From: Diphasiastrum complanatum
Taxonomy: Eukaryota; Streptophyta; Lycopodiopsida; Lycopodiales; Lycopodiaceae
Direction: 5' to 3'
Assembly (NCBI GenBank): GCA_029204225.1
Contig: CM055099.1
Location: 45,821,193-45,885,192, forward strand
Length of the DNA stretch: 64,000 nucleotides
Shown: piece after piece, positions 1-12,399 of the stretch
How positions within the stretch are numbered: position 1 is the first letter of the stretch
How the letters are laid out: each line of letters starts with the position of its first letter
Position numbers and translations under genes: made by a program
The notes under the pieces: model-generated
The model's database searches: none
Told to the model about the DNA's origin: nothing
The model's input: the letters and a program-made list of their open reading frames with translations, nothing else

Positions 1-1240
1 TAGCATCTACTCGCTCTCACCTGACACCATGCTAATGTAAGCTCATCCATGAGTTGCCGCTCACGGGATCCCAAGAGTAATGTCTCTCTGATCGTACTGA
101 GGTATATGGCTCTGAGTGACTCCCTCTAGTATCCTCCTTGATCTAACCACTTGTGGATATGAAGCAAGCAGGTTTCAACACCTGTACAAGCCTAGACTCT
201 TGCAGATATAGCAAAAATGCATGAAAGCTAAAGATAGCTTATCCACTCCCGTGATGGTAGATGCCTACCCATCGATGCCAATGACAAAGACTGGCCCCTT
301 GCTGTAATATCATCCTGTACTCCCAAATGGGCACACCATGAAGTCCTTGCCATCAGTGTCCCCTCTAGTAGATTGCTAGCAAAACACCCATCATAGTGTT
401 TGACATCTGATCACACCCAAGTGTGCGATCTCCATCAATTCTCCAACCTAGAGCTGGCTCTCAAAGCTTCACGCTTTGCTCATTTGCATTTGCATCTTCC
501 TGATTCCATCATGAATCACCTATAAGTTACCCCCTGATGATCAACCCATGTTATTATGATCATCCCATGTCATCATGTAGTCTTGTCCCTATTATGTATC
601 CCAATGCCATCACTGATCTCGAAGATCTGAGCATCTACCCTCTAGTGCCCCACTTGTATTCTCTCAAGCTAGCTCCAAGCTGCTCCTGTGAATGATTCCA
701 AACCATTCCCTAGAAATACACTGACATATGAACTACAAAGCCACCATCAAGTCCCTCACATGACGTGATCTTCCATGGCCCAAACCAAATGATTTGCACC
801 CTTATATCACTAGAATCTGCATCCCTTATGCAATATTGATATGACAAATCGACTTGACTTATCCAAACTGGCAAATTGAAGTGTATCTCTTCAATGACAA
901 ACCTCATACATTTTTACAACTACTATGACTTGATCAAAATGAATTACCAACTACAAAACCGCAAAATCATCACACTTACCACTCATTAAGAGTCTCCAAA
1001 CTGTGATTATTGACCCATTCTTCATCTCCCGCGTGTCCCACACATAGTTCATCGTCCAATGCAAATTCGCTAACCCTTCCCAATGGCTTCCAACTGGCAC
1101 CACCTGCACTTCCATCACCCGTGATCGCCAATATGTGTGTACCTCCAAGCTAGCCCATATTTCTCTCCGAAAGTAAAATTTAAAAGCTAAAGATGCGTGT
1201 GTCAATGCAGTTGTCACCTGACTCGACACTATCACTAATG
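1..1240. other. No recognised gene
   Basis: Only short open frames on either strand, none resembling a known family. The stretch is moderately AT-rich with no long repeat or RNA gene that I can see. It lies immediately outside the left breakpoint of the inversion proposed for the neighbouring copia element (about 1293/1294), so it may originally have adjoined the sequence now near 5077. Confidence 0.5.
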
Positions 1241-1293
1241 ATCATACCTGTGAGAGCATTCCCCCAAAATGCCACTTGACGTTGGATGGTTCA

Positions 1294-2444
1294 AAATTCT
1301 TAGTGAGTGTAGGAACATAGAGTACATTATCAAGATCTACTCTTTTAGAGGATCCAAGACTTAAGGGAATAGTTCCCACTCCATCTATTCTACATTCTTG
1401 ATCACTTGCTATTAGAATAGACTTTTTACAACCTACAAAAGGTACAAGAGTTGAGAAAAAATCCTTTTGGAATGTCATGTGGGAACTAGCCCCACTATCA
1501 ATCCACCATGTGTCATTGGAGTAGCTCTTGGATGTTGATGTAGAAGCCATTAAGGATGAATCCACTTCATCCTCATCTTCCTCAAGAGTGAGGTTGCCTT
1601 GTTTGCTCTCTCCTTGTGCATTCTTCTTCTTAAAACACTCGGATGCAAAGTGCCCCTTCTTTCCACAAAAGAAGCACTTGAGTTTGGCTTTGTTCTTCTT
1701 TCCACCTTTGGAGCTTGATGGTTGATCATCATTATTGGTCTCCTTGTGTTGGATCTTCTTCTTTGACTTTGCCTTTCCCTTGCTTGAGAAGTTGGCCTTC
1801 TCATCACCATCATGCAACTTCAAGGATCCAATCCTTTGCTTGACATGAAGGATCCTACTCTCCTTGGCCACAAGCACACTATGGAGCTTGTCAATGGAAG
1901 GTAGTGCATCTTGAATATCAAAGCTTTGTAAAAGATTGGAGAACTCATCTCCAAGACCATTTAAAATGATTTGAACAAGTTCATCATCATGAATACCCTC
2001 ACTAATGATGAAAAGTTCTTTGTTGAGAGATTTTATTCTCAAGACATACTCTTGAGCACTCTCTTCACTCCCTCTAATGCTTTGAAGAACTTTGTTTCTA
2101 ATCATAAGCACTCTAGAGGTATTTTTGGATTTATAAATCCCTTTAAGGTAGTCCCATGCCTCCTTAGCCGAGGTAAAAGATGCCACTTCCTTTAGAAGTT
2201 CATTACTAGCATTCATTTTCAAGCAATGTAATGCTAGTCTAGCTCTCTTTTTGTACCTCACTAGATCTTGCCCTCCTTGAGGTTCTTCTTCCTCTCCTAT
2301 GAAAAGATCATACATATCTTGGAGCACAAGTAGAGACTCCATTCTTACTTTCCAAGTTGAATAATTATTAGAATTTAGCCTTTCACTAGCCTCAAGAAGA
2401 TAGGCTCCAATTGAACCCATTCTATCTAGTAACAAGTACAACAA
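1294..2444 (-). pseudogene. Copia gag-protease fragment (element G)
   Basis: The frame reads as the 5' coding part of a Ty1/copia polyprotein. An N-terminal UBN2/gag domain (motif YSTWKVRMESLL) is followed by a CX2CX4HX4C zinc knuckle (CFFCGKKGHFASEC) that would bind genomic RNA, then the aspartic protease with the active-site motif WWIDSGASSHM. Homology stops abruptly at VPTLTKN (about 1294); the remaining codons to 1242 are unrelated. The next part of the polyprotein (LLSVGQL, integrase) is found on the opposite strand at 5078. The piece is therefore broken by rearrangement rather than by a stop codon. ATG choice is approximate: the copia-like start is MGSIGAYLLE, about nine codons inside the open frame. 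Family assignment is firm; the element is not functional as it stands. Confidence 0.88.
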
Positions 2445-3041
2445 ATGTACTATTCAAAGGCTCTCCCTTCACTCTTTCTCAGAATTTAGCTACAATGCTA
2501 CTCTCTTGAATCTTAGAAGACTCAAGAAGCAAGATCTATAATGATCTTGACTGAAAAAGATTTGGGAAAGAGTATTCTACACAATCTATTCACTTAGAAA
2601 CTTGGATTTAATTCTTGGAAGTGCCAATGCCTTCCTATGGTGTTTAGAATGGTTTTAGTTTCACTCTTGAACTAAAAAACATAAGCCTTAAACTCTCTCT
2701 CAAGGATTTGTAGGTTTAATAAGCTTCTAACACTATTTACTCATCAAATCTATAATGGAAACAATGGATTTTCACAAGCACATCACTAGTTTCATTCTTC
2801 ACAACTTGTTTAAAGCTCAAATACTGAAAAAACACAAAGTTTTGGTGAAAGTACAACTCCAGCAGCCTCTCACACGTGTGAGAAGTACATCTGAACTTTC
2901 CACACTAATCTGAACCTCAACATTACAAGTAAACTATTAGAAAAGGTCGCCCTTCTTCAAAATGAATCTAGCACCAATGCTTTCACCAAAATGAAGATTT
3001 TTGGATCATCAACTAAGCTCTTTGACTTAACTCTGATACCA
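2445..3041 (-). other. Untranslated leader and primer-binding site of element G
   Basis: Between gag and the LTR. The primer-binding site sits at 3029-3041 (minus-strand tggtatcagagtt), complementary to the initiator tRNA-Met 3' end as in other plant copia elements. The leader contains one exact CACACGTGTG palindrome at 2871-2880. No ORF of note. Confidence 0.7.
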
Positions 3042-3709
3042 TGCCAAAATTCAGAGTAAAGGATTGAATTTGATCTACAAATGATCACAAAGAGTGATTG
3101 GTAGCTTGGGATCTTGATCTATATCAAGACTAGCTTTCAAATCTAGCTTCTACTTGACAATCTTTGTGTTTCCAAGCAAGAACAATAATAAAATGATGAC
3201 CCATGGCTTCACACGTGTGAAGTACAACTACTGTATGGCCTTATAACAGAGAAATGGTTTACTAAACATTTACTTAGCATTCATCCACAAAGAAAGTGCT
3301 TAACAGAGTGTAAACTCCAAGATTGCTTCACAAACCAATGTTTCTCATCATTAGCTCAATAATGGATCCATCATGGATCAAGTACAAAATCATCATAATC
3401 TCTCTCTAAGCTGCATCCAACACATGTGGGACAGCTCATTGTACTCATCCATATCCACTTTGGATAAGATCTATCAAGTTTGCCACATCATCCATTGGTG
3501 GTTTGTGTTGACCTTCTAGATTCCTACAATCTAGGACCTAACTCCTATAATTTAGGGGATGTCATATTAGACGCAAATGAAAGCTAATCAAAATGGATAT
3601 GAATATTACAAGTGTCATTTCACACGTGTGGACAGGTCCTCACATGTGTGGATCCACATAGATGTCTAATATACATCAAAAACCATGTGAAAATTGCTAA
3701 ATTCTAACA
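3042..3709 (-). repeat. 5' LTR of copia element G
   Basis: Boundaries come from the primer-binding site immediately inside (3029-3041) and from matching imperfect inverted ends: sense start TGTTAGAATTTAG, sense end CTGAATTTTGGCA. Length 668 bp, close to the 649-bp LTRs of element D. Exact CACACGTGTG palindromes lie at 3210-3219 and 3621-3630, and a CACATGTGTG variant at 3641-3650. No second LTR of this element remains in the window, so the outer boundary rests on the terminal motif alone. Confidence 0.65.
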
Positions 3710-5077
3710 CTATTTTGTAGGGATGCAAAACTGAAAGTGGTGGACCTCAATCTACCACCCTCATCTCATTGGTTGAAAGGGTCCAATCACATTTAGAGGT
3801 TCAAAAAGAGTAGCCCAATCATATTTCAAAGCTCTTCATGTGAAAAATAGTGTAGGAACTCAAGATACCACTATATATGATGATAGCTCCTTTGTACAAG
3901 AGATAGAAATGTTTTGATGCAAATTCTCTCATTGTATTCTCTCTCTACTTGAGGGCTCTGCAAGAGAAAGCTCAGGGAAAGCTTGAGTGGAGCCCAATAA
4001 ATCTCTCTTTGTTTCTAGAAAGGGTTTTACAGACAAAGTTGTGGATCTTCCCTACATAGTGTGTTTTTGGATGCTATAAAAAGTAGCAGATGGGCACCCT
4101 ATCAGTCCAAAGCAATAGCTAAACAGCCATGGGCGATCGTGGACAGAGAAGTGTACTAGATTTGACTTTCTAGTAGCATCCACCATAGCTACTTGTGAAG
4201 AAAGCTTGTTTCAGATAGAAGAGAGAAGGAGAAGCTCGTGGAGCTCATGCACGGCCAGCGAGAAGGAGGCCATAGTGTTTTGAGGTGCTTAGTGGCCGCA
4301 TGAATAAGCTTCAGCGCACAGAAGCATGGATCATCTTCAGATTATGAAGGAGCTTGATGGACGATAAAGATCATACTTCCAAAAAGAAGCATGGGCCATT
4401 AGATGAAAATCCACCGATAGATGGGCTTTAACAGGGCCCAAGGGCCATTGAAAGAAAAATGGCCATTCAACTTCAATAAAAAAATTTCAGGTTGAAGTTC
4501 AACTTGGACCCGAAGGGTAGAAATGCCATTTCTTTATTAAGAAACTTCTAAACAAAGTTTTAGTTCATTTTGCAAGCTAATTCTTTGGAAGGGCCTATCC
4601 TTGGCTAAAAGGCACCTTTTTTGGCCTGAATGACCCCTGAAACTGGCTGCTCAGAGCCAAGGGAGAGCGACATCACAAAGCAGAGAAAATGGTGTTTCAG
4701 GGATTTTTCATCACCATTCCATCGAGCGGAGTGCGGGTGACCTAGTGATGGAATACATTTGCTGTTTGGGTACCGTAGGGCCAAATTTGGAGCTATTTTT
4801 GGTTGGTGAAACCTGCTACAGGGTGGTACAGTGAGGCATTATCGCTTAGAAATTATTATTACTTACTTCTAACAGGATAATAGGGTGTTTGGAAGTGGTA
4901 ATGTGGGATGAGGGTGAATGATAACGGATTTGTGTGGAGAAAGCTAGTTTTGGCGACAGAAGTGCAGTTTGGCAGCGTGACTACTCATCATTAGAAACAA
5001 TTTTGAGAGGGCAAGCAATCATAGGTGAGAGGTAGGCATGGTATGCAGGTCACAGGTGAAAAATTCTTGTGATCAGG
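3710..5077. other. Flank carried inside the proposed inversion; no gene
   Basis: No protein homology in any frame. A TATA-like actatatatga near 3880 and an aataaa near 3990 suggest a promoter or solo-LTR remnant, but no partner repeat was found. If the inversion model holds, this is the original upstream flank of element G. The junction with integrase homology is near 5077/5078. Confidence 0.4.
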
Positions 5078-5746
5078 TTGTTAAGTGTAGGACAATTGAT
5101 GGATGATGGCTTAGATGTCCATTTTAAGCAAGGTGTTTGCTCCATAATGATGACTAATACTTGCATTGTAAAGGGATTCAAGCAAGGAAGACTTTTTAAG
5201 CTAGATGCTAATGTTTTTCTTGGAAGTGTGAACATGGTGAAGGAGGAGCTCAATCAAGTGGAGCTTTTGCATAAGAGGTTGGGCCACCCCAACTTCAAAT
5301 CTATGGAGATGCTATGCACCAAGGATCTTGCTCTTGGCCTTCCAAAGACACTCTTAAAGTGTGGAAAAAGTTGTGAAGCTTGTAGCCTCTCAAAGGCACA
5401 CAAGCTACCTTTTGATATCTCTTCCACTAGATCTACAAAAGCATTAGATCTTATTCATAGTGATGTGCACTCTTTTTCTCAAGATCTAATGGAGGTGCAT
5501 CTATGTATGTATCTTTTATTGATAATTACTCTAGATACACTTGGATTGAACTTTTGGATTCCAAAAGTAAAGTGTTTGAAACTTTTGCTAAGTTCAAAAT
5601 TCTAGTTGAAAATCAACTTGATGCTAGAATTAAAGTATCGAGGAGTGATAATGGTGGAGAGTATATCTCCACCAAGATGATCGAGTTTTGTAAATCCAAT
5701 GGCATTAAGAGAGAACTTACATGTACTTATAGTCCTCAACAAAATA
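5078..5746 (+). pseudogene. Copia integrase fragment (element G, other half)
   Basis: Starts at LLSVGQLMDDG, exactly where the minus-strand protease fragment at 1294 stops, and continues into the integrase zinc-binding region (KRLGHPNFKS, CEACSLSKAHK) and the catalytic core (HSDVH, FIDNYSRYTW, SDNGGEY). A one-base frameshift near 5490-5505 moves the frame, and homology is lost after SPQQN at about 5746. There is no reverse transcriptase downstream. The family is certain; the fragment is dead, being frameshifted and truncated at both ends. Confidence 0.85.
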
Positions 5747-6059
5747 CAATTCCATAAGGAGATCAAGAGTACTTCTTGACTCATAAGGATCGCAAAGATC
5801 CATTATCATGTTACCAATATCTTGAGAATTAGACACATCAAGATTGGCAAGACTATGCATGCTAAAATAACAGAGATTTTGCATCATATCTTTATGCTTG
5901 GATTCCATGATAATCTCAGATCTAATGAGGCCAAATACATCATTATGGATATGAGTGTCCTTGGAGGATGATTCACTTATTCTCGTAATGTGTTTGAAAA
6001 TGGCCTCATAACATTAAAAAACACCATCATCCAACAAATGGATGAAGTGACCAATCCTA
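5747..6059. other. No recognised gene
   Basis: Sequence to the right of the integrase truncation point. No convincing protein homology or repeat in any frame. Confidence 0.4.
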
Positions 6060-6240
6060 CCTGCATAAAATCCAAGAGCAAGTAGATATTCCACACATGA
6101 GCTAATGGGCATGCTCCAATATATCATGCACTCCTAATATATCTATTCTTAATGGTAATCTTATTAAGAGCTCAATGATCAATAACCATTCAAAACATTC
6201 CATTTTTCTTCTTAACAAGCACCACTAGAGAGTCAAAATG
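6060..6240 (-). pseudogene. Ty3/gypsy reverse transcriptase remnant
   Basis: Minus-strand translation across about 6100-6235 gives VLVKKKNGMF, a short gap, then VIDH and ALNKITIKNRY with one stop. This matches the conserved VLVKKKDGSWRMCVDYRALNKxTIKNRYP block that begins gypsy reverse transcriptases. Only some 50 residues survive, with in-frame stops, and flanking sequence shows no protease or integrase that I can be sure of. Identification rests on this one motif. Confidence 0.45.
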
Positions 6241-9200
6241 TGACCTATTTCAGACAAAACTAAGAAATTGAGAAATTTGCAATGCTTTTGAAGATTGGCT
6301 TTTGGAGAATCTACTTCTATATGCTTACCAAAATGCAAGATTAACAAATAAACTTGCTAGCTGATGAAGTAGAGACTTTTAGACCATTATCCATGGAAAC
6401 TATGATACATGTACATAATGGACCTCATATATAAGTTTGAATCGGTAATGCCAAAATTTACTTTTATCAAGAGATGTTCACTCTCATTTGTAGTCATGAT
6501 ATAATCAGGGCACAAGATGTATAAGTAGCCATGCCTAATTCCTTATACAAGAACATCAAAATTATCACCTAAAATTACACAACAAGAAAATGATTTTGAT
6601 CCTAGAGCTATATCAAAAGCTATGAGAAAATGGACTTGACAAAAGGACATTGGTGCTCCAAGGATGGCCCACGATATTGGCAATCCTAAGCTAGGCTACA
6701 ATGGAAAGACTGGCCTACAAGCCCAAATGGTACGTAATTCTTACCATGATCAAATTGTTGTAAGTACTTTCATTATCAGTATGATTTGAGGTAGCTTGAA
6801 TTTTTTCATTAACAATAATAGGTTGTAAATTAATTGCATGAGCAATATGACCTGAAAACTATAATATTTGCATGATAGCTTTATGACATTGGATGCCATC
6901 TCACCAACACAAAATTTGACATTGTCTTTCACATTTTGTATAACAATTTGGTGGCAGAACTAGCCGTTTAGGGCACTCACCCACAGTGAGTTATATTCAT
7001 CACTATATCCATTAATCTAATTATATTTATGTAATTGTAGATCGATAGAATAGAAACTTATCTTTGTCTTTCTGGTTGTTTGTGCTGATGTAGATATGCG
7101 TAACTCATCAACTAGAGATTGTCACATCTATTGATCTTGATGCCTTAGTGCTTCAATGATGAGTAGTATAGTAGTTGTTGATTTTTTTTTTGGCATATAT
7201 TACATTTGTTGACATCATGTATTATACATGAGACAAAAAGCCTTAGAAGCTTATTTAGCATATATGTTTTTTTTTTCAAACATCGATTAATGGATTGAAG
7301 TTTATTTTATATGCAACATGCAACATGATTGAATGGAAGAGAGAAAAAATGAGAGCAACAATTGAGATGGTCTAGAGGAGAGATGCATTCCTCTTAAATC
7401 TAGATTTTGAATCTCCAAATTGATCACTTCACTTCTTAAATAATATATCTCCAAAAATAATGGGAACAAAATAAATGTAATTATTAAAAAATATTGCTCC
7501 CTTCTCATCCATCACTATGTCTCCATCAACATTTAGGTTGTAATTTGGGTTGGAGGTTGAATTATGGCTAGGAGTAGGAGGTAATGAGAGGCTTGTTGTG
7601 TCGTCACCTTCTTGAGTGCTCAAACATTGACCTATGATGACTTCTGCTGCTGCTAGTGCTCATGGCTGTGGCAAAATAATAATTAGTTCTTGGTGGTAAT
7701 AAGATATGCAACAAGAACATAAAACAAAAACAAAAAAATATAACACTATGTAGAGTGATATTGTAAAATGATGGTAAGCAAAGCAATATCATCAATGATG
7801 ATCATGATAAAAGTTCTCTTATGATGATACCATCTTGTCTTGTATCTTTAATAAAGGCTTAGATCCATTGTGGATTGGTAGAAGTGCTAGTGGTGACATG
7901 ACTAGTCACAAAGCATGTACTTTAAGCTAGCAGCCCATCTATTGTAGGACAAGAAATATTCCCCTCTATCTTGAATGTCCCTTGGAATCAATCATCAAAT
8001 CTGAACAAGTCATGCATACCTACCCACTTGTCATGATAGGCCATGAGATGATACAGACCCTTACAATGAGAAGAAAGAGGAACAACAACGGATGCACAAA
8101 CATGGGTGGTTGTCTCCTTGTAAGAAACAATAAAACAATCTATTTTAGAATGTGTAAGAGTGAAAGTTAACAATGGTATGTGGGAAAAGACAATGCAATC
8201 AATTGTAGAAGGTCTCCCAGAGAAAGGTAATGGTATAATGTGGATGCTGGAAGAATCCTCCTTGCATGGCATCGAGTAGTGTCAAGGCATACTCAACATG
8301 GACATCTGCCAAGTTGGCCCAAGGCTTAAGGCTATTCACTTCTCAAGATAACAAGGACCACGGATGGGTCCAGCTCCACAGATTAAGATGTCAATGATAA
8401 TGTATATAGTGGTCAAATATTTAAAATCCCTAGCAATGACTAATAAGTTCTCAATTACATGTGTGCATAACCTCACCCAGGCTCATTGACTCAATAGATT
8501 CTAAGTTGATGTTGAAGATGGCCTTCATGTTATAATGTTATCGAAACTCATTCAATCAATAAATCGTATTATAGCAAAAGCTTAATAGTAGGCTACATTA
8601 CCTGCCAAATGGATCATCTCCACAATAGGAGTTGATTTCCTACATAATTGATTCTGTGCAATCAAATGATGCTGGTTAATAACAAGCATTGTCTACAAGA
8701 TTTTCAAACCTTTTCTTTCCACAACTTAAAAATAGGTGCAAATTACATACAATACGTATAGCTTTTAAGCTAACGTTCAAACTATCAATTAATAGATTCT
8801 ACAGCAAGTAATGCAGATGGAGCAATGAACATGTAATTCAGGAAAATAACAACAGTATTGCTGTATGTTGTTCCTGCCCAGTCTGCCTGATTGCCCAAAC
8901 TACCTGTCCTTTCTAGAACTTAAGAGCTGAAGAGTCTTAGCTAGGCAAACTATGTGACACAACTATTCTTAAGGTCTACCATGCCAGTTCTGAATGGCAG
9001 AGTAATATTTATGTAGCTTCATGGGGAAGGAGGAACAAGCAGCATTGGAGTTCAAACACAACAGACATTGATTCTTTGATATCTTTTATTGTGTAGCCCC
9101 ACGTTTGTTGATGAGGCCCCTTTTAGATCTTGCTTTCACGATGTCTACTCTGATGTTGATCAAGTCTGAACATCATATCTAACAAATCAAGTGCAAACTT

Positions 9201-9674
9201 GACATCATTGCACTTCGTTTGGATATTGTTCAAGCTAATTAGTTATTGCTCACAATAGATGAAAATGGTAAAGACAGATTGGGTGTTAATTGTGTCATGC
9301 ATAGTGGTGTAGTGAAAGATCACGGTAGGAAATGCAGCTGCTTTTAATTACTTATTTTTCTATTAAGACAAAATCTTGAGCAATAGAATGTATGAAGTAG
9401 CACATTGAAATTTAAGCCGAGACATCATACAAAAAATGAAACACTGAATACCAAGTCGTTGGAGAGTTGTCTAGCCAAGTTCAGACCAAAATTAGATATG
9501 ATATACTCACAAAGCAAGACGCTTTGTAAATAGCTTGCCTGGCCATTACAGCAATAATGCTCGCAATTTCAGATTTCAAACACTTAATTCAGATCTATCT
9601 AAAAAGCAATAGTTGGCAAGATGGTGATATTACGAATGTTGTACTAGGAAGAATCTGCTGAGTTCACAGTCAAT
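6241..9674. other. Unassigned sequence, including the SPL 3' flank
   Basis: Short AT-rich open frames only, none with recognisable domains. The part nearest 9674 should hold the 3' UTR and polyadenylation site of the minus-strand SPL gene; several minus-strand aataaa-like words occur (for example around 9080-9090) but none can be singled out. Poly-T runs at 7180-7195 and 7267-7280 may be retroposon tails. No RNA gene seen. Confidence 0.4.
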
Positions 9675-10597
9675 TTACTGCTTTGTAGGATGGAGATTGG
9701 GAAACTGAAAATTGAACTGCGGTACTTTCTCTGACTCCAAAGAAAAGTGAGAACCTTGCGCCTGTGTCGATGAAAGCTGCATCAATTCCAGAATAGGACG
9801 AATTTGTAAATTGGCTGGCTGACTGTCCTCAAACTGCTGCACTTGCACTAATCCAAAGATCGGATGGCTTCCCACAGCTGTGTCAAATCTAGACAACAAG
9901 GATTTTGTTTGATGTTGCTCTACACCAAAAAGATCCTCCCTTCTTGAAGAAAGTCCTTGCAAGTCATGCAATTGAGATTGAATAGCAGGCATGTCTTTTG
10001 TAGTCAGAGTATTCTTTTGTACAACTTGTTTTTGTATCAACTCTCGAGCAAACACAGTCTGATTTTTAACATGATCATTTTCAATGGTTGGACTACCACA
10101 TTCTGAGAAATCCAAAGATAGCAAACCAAAGGACCTTGGGACCCATGAATCTGATGACAGAAGAGAGAGAGCACCACCGACATCGCAGGTACCCACTCCA
10201 TTCTGCAACATCGGTGTTGACTCTAAGTTTGGAAGAATTCCAGCCCCTGCTATTGTTGGATAGCGACCATTAGGATCTCTTAAACGACAATGAGCACTCT
10301 GCATAGCCAAACCATTTGGAAGAGGTTGAATATCTCTTTTAGAGTTTTGTGAGAGCATCAGCAGCTTTTCTGCCTGTTGTTCAGGAAAGAATGAATCCAG
10401 CAGTTCTCTGCCTGCAAGGGGGACTTGAGCCTGAAGGTCGTATTTGTTGCAATTATCATACTTCTTTGATGCTGTGGAAGCACAATTATTGTATCTCATG
10501 CTTCCATCAATATCCAGCCGACCTGGAGCTGACAGCTGATTTGTTGGTTGCGGGATAATATAAGATCCCTCCATTCCATTTCCAAACAACTTATAGG
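9675..10597 (-). CDS. SPL transcription factor, exon 3 (C-terminal region)
   Basis: Last coding exon of the SBP-box gene: 307 codons including the stop at 9675-9677. The splice acceptor is ctcatag just above 10597; the single base carried over from exon 2 plus CC completes an alanine codon, and the frame then runs open to the stop. The region downstream of the SBP domain is low in recognisable folds, as usual for miR156-targeted SPLs, with scattered hydrophobic clusters. It encodes the peptide ALSLLS at the miR156 site (10155-10174). A GTG-initiated frame extends to 10616, but that extension is intron sequence. Other acceptors nearby (for example after cctataag) put the exon out of frame. Confidence 0.87.
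10155..10174 (-). promoter_or_regulatory. miR156 target site in SPL exon 3
   Basis: The minus-strand mRNA reads GTGCTCTCTCTCTTCTGTCA, the standard plant miR156 response element, in frame to encode ALSLLS. It lies downstream of the SBP domain inside the coding region, where most miR156-controlled SPLs carry it. It predicts cleavage or repression of the transcript by miR156, giving low SPL activity in juvenile phase. The site itself is read directly; regulation is inferred from the family. Confidence 0.93.
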
Positions 10598-11020
10598 CTA
10601 TGAGTATGACACACACAGCAATTGAGTTTCAAAAACTGTCCTAGAGAAGTTTCAGTACAGGGACTATCTATTCTACATAATGAAATGTATACTATGAATA
10701 ACAAAGTTTATAAAGAAGTACAACAGTTGCTCATTTTAGCATAACACAGGCCAAAGATGCTGCACAGCCTCAATACAGTTCATTCATTTCAAATGGCTTT
10801 GAAATGTCACATAAGCTTGGACAATTACATTGTCAGTTTTTATGTTATCTACTGAATGCACGTACCAACTTTCTGGGCTAAGGAAACAGAAAACAAGGCG
10901 CTATGCATGAACAGTCAGTTGAGGAATCTGACAGACAAGCTCATCTGATGCTCAGTTGAAAGTTTAAATGCATGGAGGGTTTTCCGGTATGAAAGAAATT
11001 TTAGAGTCTTATTTAGTTAC
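10598..11020 (-). other. SPL intron 2
   Basis: 423-bp intron between the SBP-domain exon and the last exon. Donor CAAG|gtaact at 11021/11020, acceptor ctcatag|CC at 10598/10597. Phase 1. No repeat or ORF inside. Confidence 0.82.
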
Positions 11021-11145
11021 CTTGATAAGAATCTCCAGCTGATGTCAAGGTATCAGGATGAGGCTTTCTTCGTCGCTCATTGTGAACGGCTAATCGTCTT
11101 CGACAACTCCGCTTCCCTTCATCGAACTCAGTTAGAATCTGAAAC
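11021..11145 (-). CDS. SPL transcription factor, exon 2 (second half of SBP domain)
   Basis: 125-bp exon encoding the end of the SBP DNA-binding domain: [14 protein letters not shown] then [14 protein letters not shown]. The acceptor ttgcag precedes 11145, and the exon supplies the last base of the Arg codon split by intron 1. It contains the fourth ligand (Cys of KRSC) of the second zinc finger and the basic nuclear-localisation segment overlapping that finger. Two residues are odd. The family's RFH becomes RFQ, removing the His ligand of finger 2, and RRRLAGHN becomes RRRLAVHN. Using the cryptic tttcag acceptor six bases on would create an immediate stop, so the Gln cannot be explained by splice choice. 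The exon identity is secure. Confidence 0.93.
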
Positions 11146-11249
11146 CTGCAACAAATTCAACTTCTATAATAAATGGAAAATCCCAAGAAAGGTCAAAACA
11201 GACAAGTCGAACGTACTCCATCTGGCACAACCATTTAAGCGATAACCAA

Positions 11250-12399
11250 ATGAAAGATGCATAAAACTCAGATCCTAGTGAAATTTAAATCATTGTCGCC
11301 GGCCCCAAAACATTCGTATTTATTACTGAGGAGGTACATTCAAATTGACACCAACTGATCTTTGGGGAAACTAACATGTGTTGGGCATATTGCCTCACTC
11401 ATGCTATTAAGGGAAGCTAAGATATGGATCTATCTAGTTCAAGCTTCTAGCCACCTATCTCCCATTATAGTATTTTTGTGGTTTGGCTTCTCCCCTCACT
11501 TCTGACACAGCGCTGGTCTGGTAATGTGCATTTTTCAAGAGATGTCATCTGCAACTGCTGTGCAACAAATGTTGTCTACAATTGCTATGCAATGAGCTCC
11601 AGTAGCTGACATGGCCAAAACTCCTATGACTAAAGAGGTTCAATTGGACCAAATCTAACATGCTGGCACAGCCAAAATTTTCTACGACTGCTCTGGGACT
11701 TTCCTTGGGACACCAAGATGGGTGGTAGGAGAAGATCACGAAGATGAGTCTTTTGGGAGCACTTTGAAATTATCAAGCCAGGTTCAAAAAACACATACAC
11801 AGACATTCATGTGAACAAGCTTTAGTAAGATTAGTAAAGGCTATTGGCCTATGCGTGTTGCTGTGGTGTATTGTGCGTGGCTTGGTGGGCAGCAGGCTTG
11901 CCTGCTCCCCACCCTGGCTTGATTCTTTCCCCACTTGTGGATACATACCTGTCCACCCAAAACGCCAATAAAGATTGAATAAGTAAAAGTTACAAGGTTT
12001 TAATTTTAAGTAGTATTGCAATAATTAAATGCAGCAAAGTTCTTGATGACTCTGTCTAGCTTAATCAAAAAAGAAGTCTAGTTTCTTAATGCAAATTACC
12101 ACTCATAAACTTAGGACTCTAAACTCCATAATTCTTTCCATGGATAGAGTTATAGCAACTATGCCAACCTCCCATATGCATTGGTGGGGTCGTTTAGGGA
12201 GATAACGGCAAAGATTCTGCCTTTTGACATGTCATGGAGACCCCTCACAAGGGAACTTCAATGCAGTAGGTAATTGGGGAGGGAGATGGAGTGCCTCAAG
12301 AAAGTGTTGAGCCCGCTGTTTGGCCCATTTACGAGCATTCCATAATGGAGAATGGGTGGAAAGATATACCACCAAAGACCTAACACTAACTTTTGTGTA
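11250..12399. other. Intronic sequence without recognised gene
   Basis: No domain or structured repeat found. The last 250 bases may belong to the decayed hAT transposase that becomes recognisable after 12400. Confidence 0.4.

Noticed and set aside
710-1235. Two minus-strand ORFs near the left edge
   Set aside because: Short, no recognisable domain, no supporting splice or promoter signals.
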